From: Pandoraea bronchicola
GTDB lineage: Bacteria; Pseudomonadota; Gammaproteobacteria; Burkholderiales; Burkholderiaceae
Assembly (NCBI RefSeq): GCF_902459805.1
Contig: NZ_CABPST010000001.1
Coordinates: forward strand, 248,001-312,000
Direction: 5' to 3'
Length of the DNA: 64,000 bases
Under the pieces are notes generated by a model. The model had not been told where the DNA came from. It ran no database searches and worked only from the letters and a program-made list of their open reading frames with translations. Below, piece after piece: positions 27,555-37,267 of this stretch. Positions within the stretch are counted from its first letter, which is position 1; the number at the start of each line of letters is the position of its first letter. A program made the position numbers and the translations under genes.

Positions 27555-29009
27555 TCAGATTCCCCACGGGAGCGTAAAGGTTTTGGTGTTGGTGAAGCTC
27601 TTCATCGCCTCCTGCACACCTTCCTTGTAGCCCAGACCGGAGTCCTTGATGCCGCCAAAGGGCGTCAGCTCGATGCGATAGCCCGGCACCTCCCAGACAT
27701 TGACCGTCCCCACCTGAAGCTCGTTGGTGAAACGCGTCACGTAATCGAGGCGGTTCGTGCAAACGCCGGACGACAGACCGAACGCCGTGCCGTTGGACAT
27801 CGCAATAGCCTCGTCGATGCTGCCGAACGTCAGAATCGGCGACACCGGCCCGAAGGTCTCCTCGCGCACCACGGTCATCTTCGGGTCGACGTGGTCGATG
27901 ACGGTCGGCGAGTACAGCGCACCGTCACGTTTGTTGCCCACGAGCAACCGCGCGCCCTGTGCGACCGCCTCGTTCACGCGCGCCTCGAACAGGCGGGCGG
28001 CCGCCTCGTCGATGACCGTGCCCATGTCGTTCGAGCCATCGGCCGGATCGCCGTACTTCCATGCGCGGGTCTTCTCCACGACGAGATCGGTGAACTGTGC
28101 CGCGACGTCGCGATGTACGAGCATCCGCTTGACGGCCGTGCAGCGCTGGCCCGAGTTCTTGTACGAACCCTGCACCGCCAGATCGGTGGCGCGATCGAGA
28201 TCGGCGTCTTCCATCACGATCAGCGGATCGTTGCCGCCCAGCTCCAGCACGATGCGCCGATAGCCCGCCTTCGACGCAATGTACTTACCGATCGACACGC
28301 CGCCCGTGAACGTGATCATGTCGATGTTCTCGTTCGTGATCATCTCGTCGGCAATCTCCATTGGATCGCCCGTGATGACCTGGAGCATCTCCGGCGGCAG
28401 ACCGGCTTCGTAAAGTGTATCGGCCAGGTAAAACGCCGAGAGCGGCACCTTTTCCGACGGCTTGAGCACCATGCGATTGTTGGTCGCAATCGACGGCGCC
28501 ACCTTGTGCGCCACCTGATTCATAGGGTGATTGAACGGCGTGATGGCCGAGATCGCCCCCAGCAACGGCTCTCGCTGCGTGACCACTCGACGCTTCTTGC
28601 CATGCGGCGTGAGGTCACAGGAGAACGCCTGCCCATCGTCCTTGAGTGCCTCACCGGCGGCGAAGCCGAGCACGTCGGCCACACGGCCGATTTCGTAGAC
28701 GGCGTCTTTCTTGCACAGCCCCGATTCCATGGTGATGATCGCGGCCGCCTCGGCGGTACGCTCGCGCAGCAGCGCGGCGGCTTTATCGAGGATATTGGCG
28801 CGTTCGAAACGGGTGAGCGTCGAGCGGTACTGTTTGGCAATCGAAAACGCGCGGCGCACGTCATCGAGCGAGGCCTTCGGCACGGTGCCGACCAGATCGC
28901 CCGTGTACGGATTGAAGACTTCGATGATCCGTTCGCGGGTCACTTTCTCGCCACCGATGCGAAGCGCTTCGGCGCGGAACTCGGGGTGCAGCTTGTGCGG
29001 CGCGTTCAT
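27555..29009 (-). CDS. phnY: Phosphonoacetaldehyde dehydrogenase
   Basis: A 484-residue NAD-dependent aldehyde dehydrogenase of the PhnY type, which oxidises phosphonoacetaldehyde (from PhnW) to phosphonoacetate. The catalytic cysteine is in KNSGQRCTAVKRM and the general base in VLELGGNDPL; ITPFNHPMNQVAHKVAPS is the substrate-binding stretch typical of this branch. The start at 29009 (MNAPHKLHPEFRAEALRIGG) has a GGAGAA site five bases upstream; the open frame further upstream runs over phnA and is spurious. It follows phnA by 101 bp on the same strand, so phnR-phnA-phnY form a unit with phnW across the divergent promoter. Confidence 0.92.
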   Translation of the reverse strand: MNAPHKLHPEFRAEALRIGGEKVTRERIIEVFNPYTGDLVGTVPKASLDDVRRAFSIAKQYRSTLTRFERANILDKAAALLRERTAEAAAIITMESGLCKKDAVYEIGRVADVLGFAAGEALKDDGQAFSCDLTPHGKKRRVVTQREPLLGAISAITPFNHPMNQVAHKVAPSIATNNRMVLKPSEKVPLSAFYLADTLYEAGLPPEMLQVITGDPMEIADEMITNENIDMITFTGGVSIGKYIASKAGYRRIVLELGGNDPLIVMEDADLDRATDLAVQGSYKNSGQRCTAVKRMLVHRDVAAQFTDLVVEKTRAWKYGDPADGSNDMGTVIDEAAARLFEARVNEAVAQGARLLVGNKRDGALYSPTVIDHVDPKMTVVREETFGPVSPILTFGSIDEAIAMSNGTAFGLSSGVCTNRLDYVTRFTNELQVGTVNVWEVPGYRIELTPFGGIKDSGLGYKEGVQEAMKSFTNTKTFTLPWGI

Positions 29010-29110
29010 GGGGTTCTCCACAGCATATCCAACGGGACAGGGGCCCGGCGACGCAACGCTCTGCGGCTTGCGCGCCGTTGTTTCTCGTGACAAATCCTGG
29101 CGGTACGGCA

Positions 29111-30461
<1,351 letters not shown>

Positions 30462-30482
30462 TCACTGACCGTGAGCCGGCAC

Positions 30483-31199
30483 TCAGCCAGCCTTCGCCTG
30501 CGCCGGCGCACCCGGCGCGCGAGAGAGCGCGTCTCGAATGCGGGCTCGACCGCGCGCCAAGTGCTCGCGCGTGACCTGCGCCGCTCGCTCGGGATCTCGC
30601 GAGGCAATGGCGCTCACGATGTCGCGGTGCTCGCGCTCCGACTTCGGCGGCGCGGTCGTATCGCCCGTCAACGCTTCGTGACGGAACAGGCTCAACTCCT
30701 TGACCAACCGCCGGTAGGTCTCGAGCAACTTGCGGTTGCCGACCATCTCGACGAGCGCGTCGTGAAACGACACATTCAATTGGTAATACGCTTCGCTGTC
30801 CCCCGACTCCACCGCGCGATGCATTGCTTCGACGGACTCACGCAACCGGGTGAGCTGCTCCGAGGTGATGGTCTCGGCCAGCGTGCGGCCCACGTATTCG
30901 TCGAGCACGCCACGCAGCGTGTAGATCTCTTCGGCCTCTTCCAGCGTAATCACTCGCACGAAAACGCCGCGATTCTTCTCGGTGCGCAACAGCCCCGCTT
31001 CTTCAAGCGCGCGAAACGCCTCACGCACCGGACCGCGCGACACGCCCAAACGGCCGGCCACTTCGATTTCATTGAGCTTGGTGCCGGGCGTCAGCGTGCC
31101 CGCCATGATCTGGCGCTCGATCTCGTGCTGCACGAGTGTGGTGAGCGACTGGCTCTGCAACAACTCGATTGCGGTGGGCGACGTGGGCTTGGAGGTCAT
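30483..31199 (-). CDS. phnR: Phosphonate-associated GntR (FCD) regulator
   Basis: A 238-residue GntR/FadR-type regulator: winged helix at about residues 15-85 (VQHEIERQIMAGTLTPGTKL and LGVSRGPVREAFRALEEAGL) and a C-terminal FCD domain (about 95-225, with NVSFHDALVEMVGN). It matches the type of regulator that accompanies 2-AEP transport and degradation genes in Burkholderia relatives. It starts the phnA-phnY direction and is divergent from the 2-AEP transporter genes with a 397-bp gap, so both arms are probably under its control. A 2-AEP pathway intermediate is the likely effector, by inference. Confidence 0.87.
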   Translation of the reverse strand: MTSKPTSPTAIELLQSQSLTTLVQHEIERQIMAGTLTPGTKLNEIEVAGRLGVSRGPVREAFRALEEAGLLRTEKNRGVFVRVITLEEAEEIYTLRGVLDEYVGRTLAETITSEQLTRLRESVEAMHRAVESGDSEAYYQLNVSFHDALVEMVGNRKLLETYRRLVKELSLFRHEALTGDTTAPPKSEREHRDIVSAIASRDPERAAQVTREHLARGRARIRDALSRAPGAPAQAKAG

Positions 31200-31312
31200 T
31201 CCGGTCTTCCTTATCTCTGAACGCTGACGCTATCGCGTAACACCGCCCCAAAGAACCCAACCGCTCAGGCAGGTTCGTTTGGCGATTTGTGGCGTTACGT
31301 GATTATTTTTGT

Positions 31313-31345
31313 TGCTTGACATTCAAGCACAGCAGTTTGTAGATT
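31313..31345 (+). promoter_or_regulatory. Candidate promoter-operator for the 2-AEP transporter operon
   Basis: Within the 397-bp gap between phnR and the binding-protein gene, a consensus -35 TTGACA (31316-31321) is followed after 18 bp by TAGATT (31340-31345). A perfect inverted repeat TGCTTGA-CAT-TCAAGCA (31313-31329) covers the -35 box, a position suited to repression by PhnR. The rest of the gap is AT-rich with no gene that I can support; an imperfect TTGTCAACAA lies just downstream of the -10 box. Confidence 0.55.
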
Positions 31346-31596
31346 GTCAACAAAACACATCCGACGCAGCAGGCAAATGAGGCAACACCGTCGGGGTGAG
31401 TCGGTGCAGGCAACGACAAAACCCCATCTGAATCAATGATTTCCATACTATTGGAGGTATTTGACGAACAGATGACAAAGACCACGGGTTTCAAGAAAAA
31501 GACATAAATTGCCAATAATATGCAACACATCGCCTCATAGCAGGCGTTTGCCGTACTCACTCACGCGACAGGATTCGCGACCCACAGGAGCCGTCC

Positions 31597-32637
31597 ATGA
31601 ACCCATCATTGCGCCGTGCCATGCGTGCTGCTGCCGCGCTCGCCGCCGGACTCGTCTGCGCCGCCCAAGCGGGCAACGCGCTCGCCAAGACCACGCTGAC
31701 CGTGTACACGGCGTGGGAAGTCGAAGTCATGCGCCCGTACGCCGAGGCGTTCCAGAAAGCGAATCCCGACATTGAAATCAAGTACGTGCGCGACTCCACA
31801 GGCGTAGTGACCGCGAAGGTGCTCGCAGAAAAAGCCAACCCGCAGGCAGACGTGATTGCAGGGCTCGCGGCGTCGAGCCTGGAACTGATCAAGCAGGAGG
31901 GGCTGCTGATGCCCTACGCCCCCAAGGGCTTCGATCAGCTCACGCGGGCGTACAGCGACAAAGCGAACCCGCCGTCGTGGGTCGGGCTGGACGTATGGGG
32001 CGCCACGGTCTGCTTCAACACGGTGGAAGCCGCCAAGCGCAATCTGCCTAAACCCACGTCGTGGGAAGACCTCGCCAAGCCCGTCTACAAGGGCATGATC
32101 GTGATGCCCAATCCGGCCACCTCCGGCACGGGCTTTCTCGACGTGACCGCATGGCTGCAGATGTTCGGCAAGGAAGGCGGCTGGAAGTACATGGACGCGC
32201 TCGACAAGAACATCGTCAAGTACACGCATTCGGGCTCGAAGCCGTGCCGCGACGCGGGCGCGGGTGAGTACCCCATCGGTATCTCGTTCGAGTTCAATGC
32301 GCATCGCACGAAGGCCGCCGGCGCGCCCATCGAACTCGTGTTTCCGAAGGAAGGACTGGGCTACGACATCGAAGCCGCGGGCATCGTGAAGACCACCAGG
32401 AAGCTCGACGCCGCCAAGCGCTACATGGACTGGCTCGCCAGCAAGGAAGCCAACGAGATGTACGCGAAAGACTGGGCGATCGTGGCGTATCCGGGTGTGG
32501 CGAAGCAGTTCGACACGATTCCCGCCAACTATCCCGACATGCTCGTGAAGAACGACTTCACTGACATCGCGAAGCGCCGCGAATCGGTGCTCGCCGAATG
32601 GCAGAAGCGCTACGGTGCCAAGTCGGAGAAGAAGTAA
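31597..32637 (+). CDS. phnS: 2-Aminoethylphosphonate ABC transporter substrate-binding protein
   Basis: A 346-residue periplasmic binding protein of the iron/spermidine-like fold used by 2-AEP importers. A signal peptide (about residues 1-30, cleavage near NALA-KTTL) precedes the mature domain; TLTVYTAWEVEVMRPYAEAF starts the fold, and PNPATSGTGFLDV and GAGEYPIGISFEFNAHR are typical of the 2-AEP branch. An AGGAG site precedes the ATG. It heads the operon with the ATPase, fused permease and phnW, which gives the substrate assignment. Binding of another phosphonate cannot be excluded. Confidence 0.9.
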   Translation: MNPSLRRAMRAAAALAAGLVCAAQAGNALAKTTLTVYTAWEVEVMRPYAEAFQKANPDIEIKYVRDSTGVVTAKVLAEKANPQADVIAGLAASSLELIKQEGLLMPYAPKGFDQLTRAYSDKANPPSWVGLDVWGATVCFNTVEAAKRNLPKPTSWEDLAKPVYKGMIVMPNPATSGTGFLDVTAWLQMFGKEGGWKYMDALDKNIVKYTHSGSKPCRDAGAGEYPIGISFEFNAHRTKAAGAPIELVFPKEGLGYDIEAAGIVKTTRKLDAAKRYMDWLASKEANEMYAKDWAIVAYPGVAKQFDTIPANYPDMLVKNDFTDIAKRRESVLAEWQKRYGAKSEKK

Positions 32638-32684
32638 CGTCTCCCGGCCCACCGGACAACGCGATCCTTGCAGGAGGTCCCCGA

Positions 32685-33767
32685 ATGAGCGACGACACGT
32701 ATCTGAGCCTCGCCGGCATCCACAAACGCTTCGACAGCACCGTGGTGCTGCACGACATTCACCTCACCGTGCGACGTGGCGAAATGCTGTGTTTTCTCGG
32801 TCCTTCGGGCTGTGGCAAGACAACGCTGCTGCGCATCATCGCCGGACTGGAGGCGCAAACGCAGGGAACGCTGTCGCAGAACGGCCGCGACATTTCGACG
32901 CTCCCCCCCATGCAGCGCGACTACGGCATCGTCTTTCAGTCGTACGCGCTGTTCCCCAACCTGAGCGTCGCGCAGAACGTTGCCTACGGACTGACGAACC
33001 GGCGCGTGCCGCGCGCCGAGCGCGACGCACGCGTGGCAGAGTTGCTCGAGATGGTCGGCCTGCCCGACGCGGGCGGCAAGTTTCCCGGCCAGCTCTCCGG
33101 CGGTCAGCAGCAGCGTATTGCCATTGCCCGTGCGCTGGCGACGTCGCCCGGACTGCTGTTGCTGGACGAGCCGCTCTCTGCGCTCGATGCCCGCGTGCGC
33201 GTGCGCCTGCGCAGCGAGATTCGCGCCCTGCAACAGCGGCTCGGCATCACCACGATTCTCGTCACGCACGATCAGGAAGAAGCGCTGTCGATGGCCGATC
33301 GCATCGTGGTGATGAACCACGGCGTGATCGAACAGGTCGGCACGCCCGGTGAAATCTATCAGCATCCGGCGACGCCCTTCGTCGCAGATTTCGTCGGCAA
33401 GACCAACATCCTGCCCGCACGCCTCGGTGATGCCGGTCGCGTGCGCGTCGGGCAATACGAGCTGACATGCGGCACGCTCAATGGCTGCCGTACCGGCGAA
33501 GACATTCGCGTCTTCTTCCGGCCGGAGGACGTTCTCGTGCGGGATATCGACGGCCTCGACGGCGAAGTGAACGTGTTCGATGGTGCCGTCGAGAAGATCG
33601 AGTTTCTCGGGGCGTTCTCGCGCGTGACGCTGCGCATGCTCGCCTGCGACCACCCGCTTTACGCTGACCTCTCTCCTGCCGACATGCAGGCCCTGCAACC
33701 CGCCACCGGCGGCGCGCTGCGCTTTGCCGTGCCGAGCGCAGCCGTACGCGTCTTCCGTCAGGGGTGA
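32685..33767 (+). CDS. phnT: 2-Aminoethylphosphonate ABC transporter ATP-binding protein
   Basis: A 360-residue ABC ATPase: Walker A GPSGCGKTT (39-47), signature LSGGQ (137-141), Walker B LLLLDEP (157-163), switch histidine in LVTHDQEEAL and a C-terminal TOBE-like regulatory domain after about residue 270. The start at 32685 is fixed by a strong AGGAGG site; the longer frame upstream overlaps the end of the binding-protein gene. It powers the fused permease encoded seven bases downstream. Confidence 0.92.
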   Translation: MSDDTYLSLAGIHKRFDSTVVLHDIHLTVRRGEMLCFLGPSGCGKTTLLRIIAGLEAQTQGTLSQNGRDISTLPPMQRDYGIVFQSYALFPNLSVAQNVAYGLTNRRVPRAERDARVAELLEMVGLPDAGGKFPGQLSGGQQQRIAIARALATSPGLLLLDEPLSALDARVRVRLRSEIRALQQRLGITTILVTHDQEEALSMADRIVVMNHGVIEQVGTPGEIYQHPATPFVADFVGKTNILPARLGDAGRVRVGQYELTCGTLNGCRTGEDIRVFFRPEDVLVRDIDGLDGEVNVFDGAVEKIEFLGAFSRVTLRMLACDHPLYADLSPADMQALQPATGGALRFAVPSAAVRVFRQG

Positions 33768-33774
33768 TGCCACG

Positions 33775-35577
33775 ATGAGTTCCCTACCCTCCGCACTGCC
33801 CCACTCGCCACAGGCTCACGCGGCGCCCACGGCACCGGCAGCATCCATGACGACAGACTGCCCGCCGCCATCGGCCGTTCGCCCGGTGCGCCTCGCGTCT
33901 CACTGGACAGATCGTCTCGCGCAGGCGCTGCTGCTGGTCGCCGCAGCGGCGGGCGTGCTCTTTCTGCTCGCGCCGATGGCCGCCATTCTCATCAAGAGTG
34001 TGCAGGACAATGACGGACACTTCGTCGGCCTGCAACACTTCCGCGAGTATTTTCATTCGCCCGCGCTGTTCGGATCGATCTGGAACAGCGTCTGGATTTC
34101 GATGGTGACAATGTGCATCACCGTGCCGCTCGCCTTCATCTTCGCGTATGCACTCACGCGCAGTTGCATACGCGGCAAAACGCTGTTGCGCAACATCGCG
34201 CTCATTCCGATTCTCGGCCCCACGCTGCTGCCTGCGATCTCGTTCATCTTCTGGTTCGGCAATCAAGGGCTGTTGCGGCCTTTCATGGGCGAGGTGGACA
34301 TCTACGGCCCGCTGGGCATCGTGATGTCGCTGGTGAACGCCACGTTCCCGCATGCGCTGATGATTCTGATCACCGCGCTCTCGCTGACCGATGCCCGGCT
34401 GTATGAAGCCGCCGACGCACTGGGCACGCCCATGCTGCGACGCTTCTTCACCATCACCCTGCCAGGCGCAAAGTACGGGGTGATCAGCGCCGCGATGATC
34501 GTCTTCACCTATGCGATCTCCGATTTCGGAATTCCGAAGGTCATCGGCGGTGACTTCAATGTGCTCGCGACCGACATCTACAAGCTCGTGATCGGTCAGC
34601 AGGATTTCTCGAAGGGCGCGGTCGTGGGTCTCGTGCTGCTCGTACCGGTGGGCATCACATATCTGGTGGATTCGGTCGTGCAACGCAAGCAGCAGGCGTT
34701 GCTCTCGGCGCGCGCAGTGCCTTACGTGCCGAAGCCGTCGGGCGGTTTCGACTGGCTGATGGCCACGCTGTGCTGGGGCATGGCCGCGATCATGCTCGCG
34801 ATTCTCGGCATGGCGGTATATGCGTCGTTTGTGAAGTTCTGGCCTTACAACTTCAGCCTGTCGCTGGGACACTATCGTTTCGGCCTCATCGAAAGCGGCG
34901 CGTTCGACTCGTATGTCAACAGCCTGCAAATGGCGTTCTGGTGCGCGGTGTGGGGCACGGCAGCGATCTTTGTGATCGCCTACCTGCTCGAGAAGACGCG
35001 CGGCATGACGTGGCTGCGTGGCTTCATCCGCATGATGGCCGTGCTGCCGATGGGGGTGCCCGGCCTCGTGCTGGGGCTTGGCTACATCTTCTTCTTCGTT
35101 CCCGAGGCCAACCCATTGCACAGCCTGTACGGCACGCTCGCCATTCTGGTGATCGTCAATGTCGTGCATTACTACTCGTCGAGCCATCTCACGGCCGTGA
35201 CTGCGCTCAAGCAGATCGACCCGGAGTTCGAGTACGTGTCGGCGTCGCTGAAGGTGCCGTTCTATCGCACGTTCTGGCGCGTGTCCGCACCGATCTGCCT
35301 GCCGTCGATCATCGACATCAGCCGATACCTCTTCGTCAACGCCATGACGACGGTCTCGGCGGTCGTGTTCCTCTATTCGGCCGATACGTCGCTCGCGTCG
35401 GTCGCCATCGTCAACATGGACGAAACCGGCTCGATCGGTCCCGCAGCAGCCATGGCCACATTGGTCGTGCTCACGTCGATGGTGGTGTGCCTGCTTTATC
35501 ACGGCATTCAACGCGTGGTGGAGCGCTACACGCAGGCGTGGCGGCGACCGTCCGGATTGGCTCGCAAGGCACAGTGA
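33775..35577 (+). CDS. phnU: 2-Aminoethylphosphonate ABC transporter permease (two fused domains)
   Basis: A 600-residue permease containing two complete membrane domains in one chain, as in FbpB- or ThiP-like proteins. The two EAA coupling loops are seen in EAADALGTPMLRRFFTITLP (first half) and in the segment starting SASLKVPFYRTFWRVSAPI (second half). The N-terminal 50 residues are polar, proline/alanine-rich and probably cytoplasmic. An internal ATG about 24 codons in is an alternative start. It follows the ATPase gene by seven bases and precedes phnW by 147 bp. Confidence 0.9.
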   Translation: MSSLPSALPHSPQAHAAPTAPAASMTTDCPPPSAVRPVRLASHWTDRLAQALLLVAAAAGVLFLLAPMAAILIKSVQDNDGHFVGLQHFREYFHSPALFGSIWNSVWISMVTMCITVPLAFIFAYALTRSCIRGKTLLRNIALIPILGPTLLPAISFIFWFGNQGLLRPFMGEVDIYGPLGIVMSLVNATFPHALMILITALSLTDARLYEAADALGTPMLRRFFTITLPGAKYGVISAAMIVFTYAISDFGIPKVIGGDFNVLATDIYKLVIGQQDFSKGAVVGLVLLVPVGITYLVDSVVQRKQQALLSARAVPYVPKPSGGFDWLMATLCWGMAAIMLAILGMAVYASFVKFWPYNFSLSLGHYRFGLIESGAFDSYVNSLQMAFWCAVWGTAAIFVIAYLLEKTRGMTWLRGFIRMMAVLPMGVPGLVLGLGYIFFFVPEANPLHSLYGTLAILVIVNVVHYYSSSHLTAVTALKQIDPEFEYVSASLKVPFYRTFWRVSAPICLPSIIDISRYLFVNAMTTVSAVVFLYSADTSLASVAIVNMDETGSIGPAAAMATLVVLTSMVVCLLYHGIQRVVERYTQAWRRPSGLARKAQ

Positions 35578-35724
35578 AACCACCGAAGGCATAGAGATCA
35601 CGAACCAGCCCACCAACGAATCCGGGCCCGGCGGTGTGTCCGCAGTGCCGGCGCCTGTCGCAACACGAACCTCGACAGTGTTGTTACTTCTCTCGCTTGT
35701 TTTCCCGCTTGATAGGAGGCGGTC

Positions 35725-36858
35725 ATGATTCTCGGTCAGGAACCGATTCTGCTCACCCCCGGCCCGCTCACCACGTCGCCGGCGACCCGACAGGCCATGC
35801 TGCGCGATTGGGGGTCGTGGGACGCCCAGTTCAATCGCATTACCGCGTCGCTGTGTCGCGATCTGGTAGATGTTGTGCATGGCGGCGAAGACTATGTCTG
35901 CGTGCCGTTGCAAGGCTCGGGCACGTTCTCCGTCGAAGCGGCCATCGGCACGCTCACGCCACGCGGCGCGCGTATTCTCGTGCCGGATAACGGCGCGTAT
36001 TGCCAGCGCATTCTGAAAATCTGCCGCTATCTCGGGCGCGACGCCGTCGCCCTGCCCATCCCCGAAGATCAGGCCGCCGGCGCCGCTGCCATCGACGAAG
36101 CGCTCACGCGCGATCCGTCGATCACGCATGTGGCGCAGGTTCATCTGGAAACCGGGGCGGGGGTACTCAATCCGCTCGCCGACATCGCGCGCGTTTGCCA
36201 GAAGCACGGCAAGGGGCTCATCGTCGACGCCATGAGTTCGTTTGGCGCCGTAGAGATCGACGTGCGATCGATGCCGTTCGACGCCCTCATCGCTGCGAGC
36301 GGCAAGTGCCTCGAAGGCGTGCCGGGCATGGGCTTCGTGATCGCGAAGAAGTCGCGGCTGGAAGCCAGTGCCGGTAACAGCCATTCGCTGGCGATGGATC
36401 TGCACGACCAGTACACCTATATGCAGAAGACCACGCAATGGCGCTTCACGCCGCCGACGCATGTGGTCGCGGCTTTGCGCGCAGCCGTCGATCAGTTCCT
36501 CGCCGAAGGCGGACAGACGGTACGCGGCGAGCGTTACCGGACGAACTGCCGTACGTTAGTCGACGGGATGGCCTCGTTGGGCTTTCGTCCGTTCCTTGCA
36601 CCGGAAGTCCAGGCCCCGGTGATCGTGACGTTCCACGCCCCCGCTGACAGCAAGTACGACTTCAAGGCGTTTTACGCAGCCGTTCGCGATCGTGGCTACA
36701 TCCTTTATCCGGGCAAACTCACGCAAATCGAAACGTTCCGCGTCGGCTGCATCGGCGCCATCGACGACAACGAAATGCGCAATGTCGTCACCGCGATTGC
36801 GCAGTCGCTAACGTCGCTCGGCATTCGGCAAGTGGCACCGCTCACGCGCGCTGCGTAG
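35725..36858 (+). CDS. phnW: 2-Aminoethylphosphonate-pyruvate transaminase
   Basis: A 377-residue class V PLP aminotransferase that converts 2-AEP and pyruvate to phosphonoacetaldehyde and alanine. The Schiff-base lysine is K194 in [15 protein letters not shown], the same position as in the Salmonella enzyme; the [17 protein letters not shown] start and the DAMSSFGA cofactor-binding stretch (168-175) are diagnostic. A strong AGGAGG site precedes the ATG. It is co-oriented with the transporter genes and feeds PhnY encoded on the other arm. No phnX is present, so the phosphonoacetate branch is the route used. Confidence 0.95.
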   Translation: MILGQEPILLTPGPLTTSPATRQAMLRDWGSWDAQFNRITASLCRDLVDVVHGGEDYVCVPLQGSGTFSVEAAIGTLTPRGARILVPDNGAYCQRILKICRYLGRDAVALPIPEDQAAGAAAIDEALTRDPSITHVAQVHLETGAGVLNPLADIARVCQKHGKGLIVDAMSSFGAVEIDVRSMPFDALIAASGKCLEGVPGMGFVIAKKSRLEASAGNSHSLAMDLHDQYTYMQKTTQWRFTPPTHVVAALRAAVDQFLAEGGQTVRGERYRTNCRTLVDGMASLGFRPFLAPEVQAPVIVTFHAPADSKYDFKAFYAAVRDRGYILYPGKLTQIETFRVGCIGAIDDNEMRNVVTAIAQSLTSLGIRQVAPLTRAA

Positions 36859-36876
36859 CCAGTCAGGCGCAGCACA

Positions 36877-36901
36877 ACGGGTGGCCCCATCGGCCACCCG
36901 T
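36877..36901 (+). terminator. Hairpin after phnW
   Basis: A perfect 10-bp inverted repeat ACGGGTGGCC / GGCCACCCGT with a 5-nt loop, 18 bp after the phnW stop, with no T-run. A second small hairpin (GACGATT / AATCGTC, 36906-36934) follows. The rest of the 409-bp gap up to the autotransporter start holds no gene that I can support; the autotransporter promoter should lie here but has no clear consensus. Confidence 0.6.
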
Positions 36902-37267
36902 CTTCGACGATTTCCGCCGATGCAGGGAATCGTCTGAAACTCTCGGATTCTCCCGACGCGGCAACGTCATCGCCGCGTCATCGCACGGCCTTGATTCCCC
37001 GACCAAATCCGGCACCGCCGCCGGTTCTCCGTGCGCGCCCGTCACCTGAGCACAACGGGCACTTTCCCACAGTGCTTCCTAGAATGTCCCGCACATAACC
37101 CCCGCATTAGCGCTTCATCCGGCAAGAAACGCAACGGCTCGCTCGGCGCGTTGCCCGTTCGTCCGCCGCTGTCGTCGCCTCCCCCCGAATGTCGGTTGCC
37201 AAAGGCACGCGCTCGTCTCGCGCGCGCCGTCTTCATGCACGCCACTTCAATTGGGAACCGGAGCACG

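Noticed and set aside
33784-36462. A minus-strand open frame of 892 codons across phnU and phnW.
   Set aside because: Antisense shadow of two well-supported genes; its composition is Arg/His-rich, as expected for reverse reading of GC-rich coding DNA.
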